Assembly (NCBI RefSeq): GCF_004791585.1
Contig: NZ_SRUU01000041.1
Location: forward strand, 1 to 43,809
Source: Mesorhizobium sp. M1C.F.Ca.ET.210.01.1.1
GTDB taxonomy: Bacteria > Pseudomonadota > Alphaproteobacteria > Rhizobiales > Rhizobiaceae
Direction: 5' to 3'
DNA: 43,809 bases
Made by a program: the position numbers and the translations under genes. Positions 25,255 to 33,153 of this stretch are shown one piece after another (position 1 is the first letter of the stretch; every line of letters starts with the position of its first letter). The notes beneath the pieces were generated by a model. The model did no database searches, was not told the origin of the DNA, and was given only the letters and a program-made list of their open reading frames with translations.

Positions 25255-26234
25255 TAGCCACGCCGCAGCCTGACCGGCGCCTCGCTGAATGCCCGAGAAA
25301 ACGCCCTGGAGAATGCCGCGGCCGACGAAAAGCCGGTACGCCCGGCAATGTCGGCCATGGCGATGCGCGTGTCGACCACCAGGCGGCGGGCGGCGCTGAG
25401 GCGCAGCCTCAGATAGTAGGCGCCGGGCGTCTCGCCGATCGATTTGCGGAAGATGCTCTCCAGCGTCCTCGCCGTCACGCCGGCGCGCTTGGCGACGGCA
25501 TCGATGGTGAGCGGCTGGTCGACATGCGCTTCCATCAGCCGGATCGCCTGCGCCAGCCGCGGATCGTAGCCGTCGAGCCGGCCGAGCGAGACCAGCGGCT
25601 GCGCGTCGGTCGCGGCACGCGCCTGGTCGTAGATGAAGACGCTTGCCACATCGAGCGCCGCCGCCATGCCTAGCCTGGTGCGGACCAGGTGCAGCATCAG
25701 GTCGAAGGTCGGCGAGGCGCCGCCGGAGGTGAAGACCGGCCCGTCGATGACATAGCGGTCCGGCCGCACGTCGACGCCGGGAAAGGCGGCGGAGAAATCC
25801 TCCATGTCTTCCCAATGGGTGGTGGCGCTGCGGCCTTCGAGCAGACCGGCGCGCGCCACCAGCCAGGTGCCGGCCTCGACACCGCCGCAGGCGCGGGCCG
25901 CACGCGCCGCCCTGCGCAGGCCGGCAAGCAGCGCCGACGTAGCGTAATTCTGCGTGCCGAAACCGGCGACGACAACCAGCATATCCGTCGGCTCGGCGGC
26001 ATCGAAGCGGCCACTGACGGCAACCGGCAGGCCGCAGGTGGTCACCGGCGCCTCGCCTGTGACCGAGACCAGCTTGAAATCGAACAGCGTCTCGCCGGAA
26101 ATGCGGTTGGCGGCGCGCAGCGGGTCGACCGCCGAGGCCACGCACATGATCGACGAGCCGGAGAACACCAGGAACGTCACCTTGAGTGGCTCGCGCTCGG
26201 ACCGAAAGATGGTCGACTTTTCGCTTTTCATCAT
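25254..26234 (-). CDS. GlxA/CdhR-type AraC-family transcriptional regulator
   Basis: This is a 326-residue regulator with two parts. Residues 10 to about 190 form a DJ-1/PfpI-like domain (V-T-F-L-V-F-S-G-S-S, V-V-V-A-G-F-G, A-C-G-G-V-E-A-G-T-W-L-V-A-R-A-G). The C-terminal 100 residues hold a double AraC helix-turn-helix (I-D-A-V-A-K-R-A-G-V-T-A-R-T-L-E-S-I-F, then I-A-G-R-T-G-F-S-S-A-A-A-F-S-R-A-F). This is the layout of GbdR and CdhR, which activate glycine betaine and carnitine catabolism in Pseudomonas. It is divergent from the carnitine cluster, so activation by carnitine or a related betaine is likely. ATG codons occur at 26234 and 26231; the ribosome site is weak. Copies of the same repeat lie on both sides of the gene. 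Confidence 0.87.
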   Translation of the reverse strand: MMKSEKSTIFRSEREPLKVTFLVFSGSSIMCVASAVDPLRAANRISGETLFDFKLVSVTGEAPVTTCGLPVAVSGRFDAAEPTDMLVVVAGFGTQNYATSALLAGLRRAARAARACGGVEAGTWLVARAGLLEGRSATTHWEDMEDFSAAFPGVDVRPDRYVIDGPVFTSGGASPTFDLMLHLVRTRLGMAAALDVASVFIYDQARAATDAQPLVSLGRLDGYDPRLAQAIRLMEAHVDQPLTIDAVAKRAGVTARTLESIFRKSIGETPGAYYLRLRLSAARRLVVDTRIAMADIAGRTGFSSAAAFSRAFSRAFSEAPVRLRRG

Positions 26235-26295
26235 GAGAACTTCGTAAAACGCAAAACAGTTTCCGGCAAGTGAGTCATTCTTGGGACAGTTTCGG

Positions 26296-26342
26296 TGCAT
26301 GTCGTTATCCCAAAACCGGTTCCCACTTTTGGGCGACATGCA
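26296..26342. repeat. ATGCAT-bounded palindromic repeat, copy C
   Basis: TGCATGTCG (26296-26304) pairs with CGACATGCA (26334-26342), and CCCAAAACCG with a shifted ACTTTTGGG lies inside. It has the same orientation as copies A and B. It occupies the divergent promoter region between the regulator and the BKACE gene and ends 16 bases before the BKACE ribosome site, so it may affect expression of the carnitine genes. Confidence 0.85.
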
Positions 26343-26370
26343 TGGCTGATCAAATTTGGGAGGAACGACC

Positions 26371-27288
26371 ATGCCGCTCGCGATGAACCGTGAGGTCTTC
26401 ATTACCTGTGCCGTGACCGGCTCCGGCGGCACGCAGGACCGCAGCCCGCATGTGCCGCGCTCGCCCAAGCAGATCGCCGATTCGGCGATCGACGCCGCGA
26501 AGGCGGGCGCCGCGATCGTCCATTGCCACGTGCGCGATCCCGAGACCGGCAAGCCCAGGCGCGACGTGCATCTCTACCGCGAAGTGACCGAGCGCATCCG
26601 CGAGGCCAATGTCGACGTGGTGCTGAACCTCACCGCCGGCATGGGCGGCGACATGGTGTTCGGCTCGCCGGAGGCGCCGCTGCCTTTGAACGAAAAGGGC
26701 ACGGACATGGGCGGCGCCACCAACCGCATGGAACATGTGCGCCAGTGCCTGCCGGAGATCTGCACGCTGGATTGCGGCACGATGAACTTCGCCGAGGCCG
26801 ACTATGTCATGACCAACACGCCAGGCATGCTGCGCGCCATGGGCGGCATGATGACGGCGCTGGGCGTCAAGCCCGAGATCGAGGCCTTCGACACCGGCCA
26901 CCTGTGGTTCGCCAAGCAGCTGGTCGAGGAGAAGGTGCTGAACCCCGACGCTCTGGTGCAGCTCTGCATGGGCGTGCCGTGGGGCGCGCCGGACGACCTC
27001 AACACCTTCATGGCGATGGTCAACAACGTGCCGTCGACCTGGAACTGGTCGGCCTTCTCGATCGGCCGCAACCAGATGGCCTATGCCGCCGCCGCGGTGC
27101 TGGCCGGCGGCAATGTGCGTGTCGGGCTGGAGGACAATCTCTGGCTCGACAAGGGCGTGCTGGCGACCAACGCGCAGCTCGTCGAGCGCGCCGCCAGCAT
27201 CGTCACCAATCTCGGCGCCAGGATCCTCGGGCCGGAAGAAGTGCGCAAGAAGCTCAACCTCACCAAGCGGGCGCCGATCGCGGCATAG
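26371..27288 (+). CDS. 3-dehydrocarnitine cleavage enzyme (BKACE family)
   Basis: This is a 305-residue member of the beta-keto acid cleavage enzyme family (DUF849). The zinc site is H51-x-H53 in I-V-H-C-H-V-R-D, with the conserved G-x-E-D-N-x-W near the C terminus (V-G-L-E-D-N-L-W-L-D). BKACEs condense a beta-keto acid with acetyl-CoA; CdhC of Pseudomonas converts 3-dehydrocarnitine plus acetyl-CoA to acetoacetate and betainyl-CoA. The neighbouring carnitine dehydrogenase gene and a CdhR-like regulator make this substrate very likely. The ATG at 26371 follows GGGAGG at normal spacing. I leave the symbol empty because naming differs between species (cdhC in Pseudomonas). Confidence 0.9.
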   Translation: MPLAMNREVFITCAVTGSGGTQDRSPHVPRSPKQIADSAIDAAKAGAAIVHCHVRDPETGKPRRDVHLYREVTERIREANVDVVLNLTAGMGGDMVFGSPEAPLPLNEKGTDMGGATNRMEHVRQCLPEICTLDCGTMNFAEADYVMTNTPGMLRAMGGMMTALGVKPEIEAFDTGHLWFAKQLVEEKVLNPDALVQLCMGVPWGAPDDLNTFMAMVNNVPSTWNWSAFSIGRNQMAYAAAAVLAGGNVRVGLEDNLWLDKGVLATNAQLVERAASIVTNLGARILGPEEVRKKLNLTKRAPIAA

Positions 27289-27305
27289 TTTGAGGGGAGT
27301 CGCAG

Positions 27306-27929
27306 ATGGCTACCGTCAAATTCACCGCAATGAAGGACGGCGACAGGGAAGACTACGAATTCCTGACCGCCCATGAGATCGACTATGCCGGCAAGACGGG
27401 CGAGCGGCTGCTCGATGCGCTGGTGCAACTCGACGAAGGGCTCTCCGGCTACAAGATCACCCGGCTCGGCCATTCGCTGCAGGCCGCCACCCGCGCCTGG
27501 CGCGACGGCGCCGACATCGACTGGCTGGTCTCGGCGCTGCTGCACGACATCGGCGACATCTACGCGCCGTACAATCATGACGAATATGCCGCGACGATCC
27601 TGAAACCCTTCGTGCGTGAGCAATGCACCTGGGTGGTGGAAAAGCACGGCGATTTCCAGCGCCTTTACTATGCGCATCATCTCGGCGGCAATCGGCATGC
27701 CCGCGACCGCTTTGCCGGCCACCTCTATTTCGACGATTGCGACCGGTTCTGCGAGCGCTGGGACCAGTCGAGCTTCGACCCCGACTACGACACGCTGCCG
27801 ATCGAATTCTTCCGGCCCTTCGTGCTCGAAGTATTCGCGCGCAAGGCCTACGACTCGGCGGTGATCCGCGCCGGCGAGCGAGTGCCGCTTACCGATCCCG
27901 AAACAGCCAAGACAAGAACCGGAGCCTGA
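27306..27929 (+). CDS. HD-domain protein resembling PhnZ/TmpB/MIOX-type diiron oxygenases
   Basis: This is a 207-residue soluble HD-domain protein. The putative metal ligands are H56 (R-L-G-H-S-L-Q-A-A), H80-D81 (L-L-H-D-I-G-D), H91 (Y-N-H-D-E-Y-A-A-T-I-L), H114 (V-E-K-H-G) and an Asp around 158-162 (S-F-D-P-D-Y-D). The G-H-S-L-Q-x-A-T and L-L-H-D-I-G words, and a tyrosine/glutamate-containing N-terminal part, recall PhnZ and TmpB, which are mixed-valent diiron oxygenases of aminophosphonates, and inositol oxygenase. A plain phosphohydrolase is the alternative. It stands 17 bases after the dehydrocarnitine cleavage gene and 3 bases before carnitine dehydrogenase, each with its own ribosome site, so it should act on a carnitine-related trimethylammonium compound or an intermediate. 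The reaction is unknown to me. Confidence 0.75.
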   Translation: MATVKFTAMKDGDREDYEFLTAHEIDYAGKTGERLLDALVQLDEGLSGYKITRLGHSLQAATRAWRDGADIDWLVSALLHDIGDIYAPYNHDEYAATILKPFVREQCTWVVEKHGDFQRLYYAHHLGGNRHARDRFAGHLYFDDCDRFCERWDQSSFDPDYDTLPIEFFRPFVLEVFARKAYDSAVIRAGERVPLTDPETAKTRTGA

Positions 27930-27932
27930 TCC

Positions 27933-29054
27933 ATGAGCATCATAAACAAGGCGGCCGCCATCGGCGGCGGCGTCATCGGCGCCGGCTGGGTGGCGCGGCT
28001 GCTCTTGAACGGCATCGACGTGTCGATCTTCGATCCCGATCCCGAAGCGTCGCGCAAGGTGGGCGAGGTGATGAAGGGCGCGCGCCGTGCCTATAAGCAG
28101 ATGCTGCCCGGCGGCATGCCCAAGGAAGGCAAGCTGACCTTCGCCAAAACCATCGCCGAGGCGGTGGCCGACGCCGACTTCATCCAGGAAAGCGTGCCGG
28201 AGCGGCTCGACCTCAAGCACAAGGTGCTGGCCGAGATCGACCTGCATGCGCCGGCCAATGCCATCGTCGGTTCCTCGACCTCCGGCATCAAGCCGACCGA
28301 CATGCAGGTGGCGATGAAGAAGCATCCGGAGCGGCTGGTGGTCGGCCATCCGTTCAACCCGGTCTATCTGTTGCCGCTGGTCGAGATCGTCGGCGGCCAG
28401 CAGACCTTCCCGGAGGCGATCGAGGTCGCCAAGGAGCTTTATGCCTCGATCGGCATGAAGCCGGTGGTGGTGCGCAAGGAGATCGAGGCCTTTGTCGGCG
28501 ACCGCCTGCTGGAGGCAGCCTGGCGCGAGGCGCTGTGGCTGGTAAAGGACGGCATCTGCACCGTCGAGGAACTCGACGACATCATGCGCTATTCGTTCGG
28601 CCTGCGCTGGGCGCAGATGGGCATGTTCCAGGTCTACCGGGTCGCCGGCGGCGAGGCCGGCATGCGCCACTTCATGGCGCAGTTCGGGCCCTGCCTGAAA
28701 TGGCCGTGGACCAAGCTGATGGATGTGCCGGAATTCAACGACGAACTGGTCGATCTGATCGCCACGCAGTCGGACGAGCAGGCGAATGGGCTGTCGATCC
28801 GCGAGCTGGAAAAGATCCGCGACGACAATCTGGTCGCGATCATGGAGGCCCTGTCGAGGCAGAACAAGGGCAAGGGCTGGGGCGCCGGCGCGCTGCACAA
28901 GGACTATACAAAACAGCTCGCCAGGCTGGCGGCGAAGAAGCCGACCGCCACCAAGGCCACGGCGACTAAGCCGGCGAAGAAGGCCGCGAAGCCGGCAAAG
29001 GCTGACAAGCCCGCCAAGACCAACAAGGCCAAGAAAAGCAAGAAAAAGGGCTGA
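27933..29054 (+). CDS. L-carnitine 3-dehydrogenase with Lys/Ala-rich C-terminal tail
   Basis: This is a 373-residue NAD-dependent dehydrogenase of the 3-hydroxyacyl-CoA dehydrogenase fold, oxidising L-carnitine to 3-dehydrocarnitine. The Rossmann loop is I-G-G-G-V-I-G-A-G-W-V-A-R. Family marks are S-S-T-S-G-I-K-P, V-V-G-H-P-F-N-P-V-Y-L-L-P-L-V-E, V-R-K-E-I-E-A-F-V-G-D-R-L-L-E-A-A-W-R-E-A-L and M-R-H-F-M-A-Q-F-G-P, all as in CdhA/LcdH. The core ends near residue 330. The last 40 or so residues are a histone-like tail of K, A, P and T (K-K-A-A-K-P-A-K-A-D-K and similar). Some rhizobial and other LcdH proteins carry a thioesterase domain at the C terminus, and Pseudomonas has a separate one (CdhB); neither is here. 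GGAG precedes the start. Confidence 0.9.
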   Translation: MSIINKAAAIGGGVIGAGWVARLLLNGIDVSIFDPDPEASRKVGEVMKGARRAYKQMLPGGMPKEGKLTFAKTIAEAVADADFIQESVPERLDLKHKVLAEIDLHAPANAIVGSSTSGIKPTDMQVAMKKHPERLVVGHPFNPVYLLPLVEIVGGQQTFPEAIEVAKELYASIGMKPVVVRKEIEAFVGDRLLEAAWREALWLVKDGICTVEELDDIMRYSFGLRWAQMGMFQVYRVAGGEAGMRHFMAQFGPCLKWPWTKLMDVPEFNDELVDLIATQSDEQANGLSIRELEKIRDDNLVAIMEALSRQNKGKGWGAGALHKDYTKQLARLAAKKPTATKATATKPAKKAAKPAKADKPAKTNKAKKSKKKG

Positions 29055-29058
29055 GGCG

Positions 29059-30222
29059 ATGCATTTCGGTCTCTCGGAAGAACAGAAGCTCATCGTCGAG
29101 ACGACGCGCGCCTTCGTCGAGAACGAACTTTATCCGCATGAGCGCGAGGTGGAGCGCACCGGCGTGCTGCGCCGCGAGCTGATCGAGGAACTGAAGGCCA
29201 AGGCGATCGAAGCCGGCCTTTACGCCGCCAACATGCCGGCCGATGTCGGCGGCGCGGGCCTCGATACGGTGAGCTGGCTGCTTTACGAGAAGGAGCTTGG
29301 CCGCGCCAATTATGCGCTGCACTGGACCTGCGTGGCGCGCCCATCCAACATCCTGCTTGCCGGTACGCCGGAGCAGCGCGAGAAATACCTCTTCCCCTGC
29401 ATCCGCGGCGAGAAGTGGGACTGCCTGGCGATGACCGAGCCCGGCGCCGGCTCCGACCTGCGCGGCATGAAGGCGACCGCCGTTCAGGACGGCTCGGACT
29501 GGATGCTCAACGGCACCAAGCACTTTATCTCTCACGCCGACCTTGCCGATTTCGCTATCGTGTTCATGGCTTCGGGAGAAGAGGATTCGCCGCGCGGCAA
29601 GCGTAAGAAGATCACCGCCTTCTTCGTCGACAAGGGCACCAAGGGTTTTTCGGTGCGCGACGGCTACCGCAACGTCTCGCATCGCGGCTACACCAATTCA
29701 ATCCTCGAATTCGACGACTGCCGACTGCCGGCGAGCCAGGTGCTCGGCGAAGTGCACAAGGGCTTCGAGGTCGCCAACTCCTGGCTCGGCGCCACGCGGC
29801 TGCAGGTCGGCGCGACCTGCCTCGGCCGCGCCGAGCGGGCGCTTTCGCATGCCATCGAATATGCCGCGCAGCGCCAGCAGTTCGGCCAGCAGATCGGCAA
29901 GTTCCAGGGCGTGTCGTTCAAGCTCGCCGACATGGCGACGGAATTGAAGGCGGCCGACCTGATGGTGTTCGAAGCCGGCTGGAAGTACGATCAGGGCACC
30001 GTCACCGATCAGGACATGGCGATGGCCAAGCTGAAGGCCACCGAAATGCTCGCCTTCGTCGCCGACGAAGCGATCCAGATCCATGGCGGCATGGGGCTGA
30101 TGGACGACCTGCCGCTGGAGCGCATCTGGCGCGACGCCCGCGTCGAGCGCATCTGGGAAGGCACTTCGGAGATTCAGCGACATATTATTTCGCGGGCGTT
30201 GCTGCGTCCGTTCGGGGCTTAG
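29059..30222 (+). CDS. Acyl-CoA dehydrogenase, CaiA-like
   Basis: This is a 387-residue FAD-dependent acyl-CoA dehydrogenase, four bases behind the dehydrogenase gene and behind GAGG. Family motifs are present: A-M-T-E-P-G-A-G-S-D (FAD/substrate loop), Y-A-A-Q-R-Q-Q-F-G-Q-Q-I-G-K-F-Q (FAD-binding arginine/glutamine helix), and I-Q-I-H-G-G-M-G-L-M-D-D-L-P-L-E-R-I-W-R-D-A-R near the end. Next to a CaiD homologue and carnitine genes, the substrate is probably gamma-butyrobetainyl-CoA, giving crotonobetainyl-CoA. In the catabolic direction it needs an electron-transfer flavoprotein, not encoded here. The catalytic Glu cannot be placed by eye with certainty; E-G-T-S-E-I near the C terminus holds the usual candidate. 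Confidence 0.88.
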   Translation: MHFGLSEEQKLIVETTRAFVENELYPHEREVERTGVLRRELIEELKAKAIEAGLYAANMPADVGGAGLDTVSWLLYEKELGRANYALHWTCVARPSNILLAGTPEQREKYLFPCIRGEKWDCLAMTEPGAGSDLRGMKATAVQDGSDWMLNGTKHFISHADLADFAIVFMASGEEDSPRGKRKKITAFFVDKGTKGFSVRDGYRNVSHRGYTNSILEFDDCRLPASQVLGEVHKGFEVANSWLGATRLQVGATCLGRAERALSHAIEYAAQRQQFGQQIGKFQGVSFKLADMATELKAADLMVFEAGWKYDQGTVTDQDMAMAKLKATEMLAFVADEAIQIHGGMGLMDDLPLERIWRDARVERIWEGTSEIQRHIISRALLRPFGA

Positions 30223-30271
30223 AGCATGATCGCCTCAAACCGGTACCCGGTTTGGGGAAAAGACCCTGCTC
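30222..30271. repeat. GAGCATGAT...CCTGCTC palindromic repeat
   Basis: CAAACCGG-TAC-CCGGTTTG in the centre is a perfect 8-base hairpin with a 3-base loop. The outer words GAGCATGATC and the imperfect complement GACCCTGCTC bound it. I recall this design as a common rhizobial intergenic repeat. Here it lies between the acyl-CoA dehydrogenase and the synthetase genes, 10 bases before the synthetase start, and could act as a partial terminator or mRNA processing site inside the operon. Confidence 0.7.
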
Positions 30272-30281
30272 AAACGAAAAG

Positions 30282-32366
30282 ATGACCATGCATAAACTCG
30301 AACGTCTGCTGCGCCCGAAATCGATCGCCGTGTTCGGCGGGGCGCAGGCTGCCGCCGTCGTCGCGCAGTCGATCAAGATGGGCTTTGCCGGCGAGATCTG
30401 GCCGGTGCACCCGACGAAGGACGAGGTCGCCGGGCGCAAGGCTTATCGCTCGGTTGCCGATCTCCCCGGCGCGCCGGACGCGGCCTTTGTCGGCGTCAAC
30501 CGGCATCTCACCATCGAGGTTGTCAAGGCGCTGGCCGCGCGTGGCGCCGGCGGCGCCGTCTGCTTCGCGGCCGGCTTCCTCGAAACCGAGGCCTATGACG
30601 AGGACGGCGAGAGGCTTCAGGCCGAGCTTGTCGCCGCTGCGGGCGAGATGCCGATCATCGGCCCGAACTGCTATGGCCTGATCAACTATGCCGACGGCGC
30701 GCTTTTGTGGCCCGACCAGCATGGCGGCATCAGGCTGGCCGAGGGCGGCAAGGGCGTCGCCATCATCACCCAGTCCTCCAACATCGCCATCAACATGACG
30801 ATGCAAAAGCGCGGCCTGCCGATCGCCTTCCTGATGACGGCCGGCAACCAGGCCCAGACCGGCCTTTCCGAAATGGCGCTCGGCCTGATCGAGGACGAAC
30901 GCGTCACCTCGCTCGGCCTGCATATTGAGGCGTTTGATTCCGTAGCCGGCTTCGAGAGGCTGGCCGCTAGGGCGCGCGAGCTGAAGAAGCCGATCATCGC
31001 CATGAAGGTCGGCCGCTCGGAACAGGCGCGACAGGCGACCGTGTCGCACACCGCCTCGCTTGCCGGCTCGGACGCCGCCTCCGGCGCCTTCCTGAAGCGG
31101 CTCGGCATTGCGCGCGTCGATTCGATCCCCGCCTTCATCGAGGCGCTGAAGCTGCTGCACGTCACCGGGCCATTGCCGGGCTACAAATTGTCGTCGATGA
31201 GCTGCTCGGGCGGCGAGGCCTCCGTCATGGCCGACAGCGCCGAAGGGCGCTGGGTGCATTTCCCGACACTGACTTCTGAGCACCGCGCCCATGTCAAATC
31301 GACGCTCGGGCCGCTGGTCGCGGTCGCCAATCCGCTCGATTACCACACCTTCATCTGGAACAACGAGCCGGCGATGACCGCCACCTTCACCGTCATGGTG
31401 TCGGGAGGCTTCGACCTCAACATGCTGGTGCTCGACTTCCCGCGGCCCGACCGTTGCTCGGACTCCGACTGGTGGGCGACGCTGCGTGCCTTCGAGGCGG
31501 CCCTGAAGACCAACAAGGCGCAGGGCGCGATCGTGTCGTCACTGCCGGAGAACCTCCCGGAGGAATACACCGCCGGGCTGATGGCGCGCGGCATGGTGCC
31601 CTTGTTCGGCATTTCGGAGGCGATGGACGCCGCGCAGGCCGCCGCCTTCATCGGCTGGGCCTGGCGCGAGCCGCAGGCGCAGCCGGTCGACACCACGGCT
31701 GCGGGTGCTGCCGATGGCGGCCACGTCACCCCTGACGAGGCCGAAGCCAAGGACAGGCTGATCAAGGCCGACCTGCCGGTGCCGAAGGGCGAGCGCGCCG
31801 CCAACGCGGTCGAGGCGGTGATCTCGTCGATGGCGCTCGGCTTCCCGGTGGCGCTCAAGGCGCTCGGCGTCACGCACAAGTCGGAAGTCGGCGCCGTGCG
31901 GCTGAACCTCAAGGATGCCGAATCCGTTAGCAACGCGGCGCATGACCTGCTGCCGCTCGGCACCGGCCTCTATGCCGAGCGTATGGTGCGCGACGGCGTC
32001 GCAGAGCTGATCGTCGGCTTCACCCGCGACCCGATGTTCGGCGCGGTGATGACGCTCGGCACCGGCGGCGTGCTGGTCGAGCTGTTGCGCGACAGCGTGA
32101 CCCTGATGCTGCCGGCGACGCGCGACGACATCGAGGCAGCGCTGCGCGGACTGAAGCTCTATCCGCTGCTCGAAGGCTATCGCGGCCAGCCCAAGGCCGA
32201 CGTTCAGGCCGCCATCGACGCCATCGCCGGCATTGCCGGTTTCGTGCAGAAGAACGCCGGCGAGATCGAGGAGCTCGACATCAACCCGCTGATCGTTTGC
32301 GCGGAAGGCAAGGGCGCCTGGATCGCCGACGCCTTGCTGGTGCTTGGAGAAAAGAAGAATGGCTGA
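30282..32366 (+). CDS. ADP-forming (NDP-forming) acyl-CoA synthetase, fused alpha-beta type
   Basis: This is a 694-residue enzyme with three parts. It opens with a CoA-binding Rossmann domain (R-P-K-S-I-A-V-F-G-G-A). Succinyl-CoA-ligase-like domains follow, with the conserved phospho-histidine region T-V-S-H-T-A-S-L-A-G-S-D. The C terminus is an ATP-grasp domain (P-V-A-L-K-A-L-G-V-T-H-K-S-E-V-G-A-V, then D-I-N-P-L-I-V). This family interconverts acid plus CoA plus ATP with acyl-CoA, ADP and phosphate, reversibly. In this cluster it may activate gamma-butyrobetaine, crotonobetaine or D-carnitine, or run backwards to release carnitine or betaine from CoA and gain ATP. It is unrelated to the AMP-forming CaiC. 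The start could be ATG 30282 or 30288; the ribosome site is weak. The gene overlaps caiD by 8 bases. Confidence 0.88.
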   Translation: MTMHKLERLLRPKSIAVFGGAQAAAVVAQSIKMGFAGEIWPVHPTKDEVAGRKAYRSVADLPGAPDAAFVGVNRHLTIEVVKALAARGAGGAVCFAAGFLETEAYDEDGERLQAELVAAAGEMPIIGPNCYGLINYADGALLWPDQHGGIRLAEGGKGVAIITQSSNIAINMTMQKRGLPIAFLMTAGNQAQTGLSEMALGLIEDERVTSLGLHIEAFDSVAGFERLAARARELKKPIIAMKVGRSEQARQATVSHTASLAGSDAASGAFLKRLGIARVDSIPAFIEALKLLHVTGPLPGYKLSSMSCSGGEASVMADSAEGRWVHFPTLTSEHRAHVKSTLGPLVAVANPLDYHTFIWNNEPAMTATFTVMVSGGFDLNMLVLDFPRPDRCSDSDWWATLRAFEAALKTNKAQGAIVSSLPENLPEEYTAGLMARGMVPLFGISEAMDAAQAAAFIGWAWREPQAQPVDTTAAGAADGGHVTPDEAEAKDRLIKADLPVPKGERAANAVEAVISSMALGFPVALKALGVTHKSEVGAVRLNLKDAESVSNAAHDLLPLGTGLYAERMVRDGVAELIVGFTRDPMFGAVMTLGTGGVLVELLRDSVTLMLPATRDDIEAALRGLKLYPLLEGYRGQPKADVQAAIDAIAGIAGFVQKNAGEIEELDINPLIVCAEGKGAWIADALLVLGEKKNG

Positions 32367-33141
32367 CGTCATCACCACCCGCCGCGAAGGCGCAATCCTC
32401 GAGGTCACGCTCGACCGGCCGAAGGCCAATGCCATCGACTTGAAGACGTCGCGGCTGATGGGCCAGACCTTCAAGGCGTTCCGCGACGACCCGGAACTGC
32501 GCGTCGTCATCGTCAAGACCGCCGGCGACAAGTTCTTCAGCGCCGGCTGGGATCTGAAGGCGGCCGCCGGCGGCGATGCGGTCGATGGCGACTATGGCGT
32601 CGGCGGCTTCGCCGGGCTGCAGGAACTGCGCGACCTGAACAAGCCGGTGATCGCCTGCGTCAACGGCATGGCGGTGGGCGGCGGCTTCGAGCTGGCGCTG
32701 TCCTGCGACCTCATCTACGCGTCGGACCACTCCTCCTTCGCGCTGCCCGAAATCCGCGCCGGGACGCTTGCCGACGCGGCGACGATCAAGTTGCCGAAGC
32801 GCATTCCCTATCACATCGCCATGGACCTTTTGTTCACCGGCCGCTGGATGGATGTGGCGGAAGCGCACCGCTGGGGCCTGGTCAACGAAGTGCTGCCCAA
32901 GGAGAAGCTCGAGGAGCGCGTGTGGGAGATCGCGCGGCTCCTGGCCAGCGGCCCGCCGCTGGTCTTCGCGGCGATCAAGGAGACGGCGCGCGTGGCGGAG
33001 GCGCTGACCTTCCAGGATGCGATGAACAAGGTGACGCGGCGCCAGTTGCCAACGGTCGATATCCTCTACGGCTCGGAAGACAATATGGAAGGGTTCCGGG
33101 CGTTCGCCGAAAAGCGCGACCCGGTGTGGAAGGGGAAGTAG
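32359..33141 (+). CDS. caiD: Carnitinyl-CoA dehydratase / crotonobetainyl-CoA hydratase
   Basis: This is a 260-residue crotonase-fold enzyme that hydrates crotonobetainyl-CoA to carnitinyl-CoA. Remembered E. coli CaiD agrees in long blocks: L-D-R-P-K-A-N-A-I-D near the start, F-F-S-A-G-W-D-L-K-A-A-A, G-G-F-A-G-L, V-N-G-M-A-V-G-G-G-F-E-L-A-L, and the C-terminal F-A-E-K-R-D-P-V-W-K-G. This makes it one of the most specific calls in the cluster. E. coli uses CaiD anaerobically to reduce carnitine. Here the neighbours (dehydrogenase, cleavage enzyme) argue for an oxidative direction, from gamma-butyrobetaine or crotonobetaine to carnitine. The start lies inside the end of the synthetase gene, indicating coupling. 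Confidence 0.9.
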   Translation: MADVITTRREGAILEVTLDRPKANAIDLKTSRLMGQTFKAFRDDPELRVVIVKTAGDKFFSAGWDLKAAAGGDAVDGDYGVGGFAGLQELRDLNKPVIACVNGMAVGGGFELALSCDLIYASDHSSFALPEIRAGTLADAATIKLPKRIPYHIAMDLLFTGRWMDVAEAHRWGLVNEVLPKEKLEERVWEIARLLASGPPLVFAAIKETARVAEALTFQDAMNKVTRRQLPTVDILYGSEDNMEGFRAFAEKRDPVWKGK

Positions 33142-33153
33142 TCTTTCGCGCCC

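Noticed and set aside
28930..29051. Frameshift suspected in the K/A-rich end of carnitine dehydrogenase
   Set aside because: The frame stays open with normal third-position GC, and the next gene begins 4 bases after the stop with a ribosome site. A real tail is the simpler reading.
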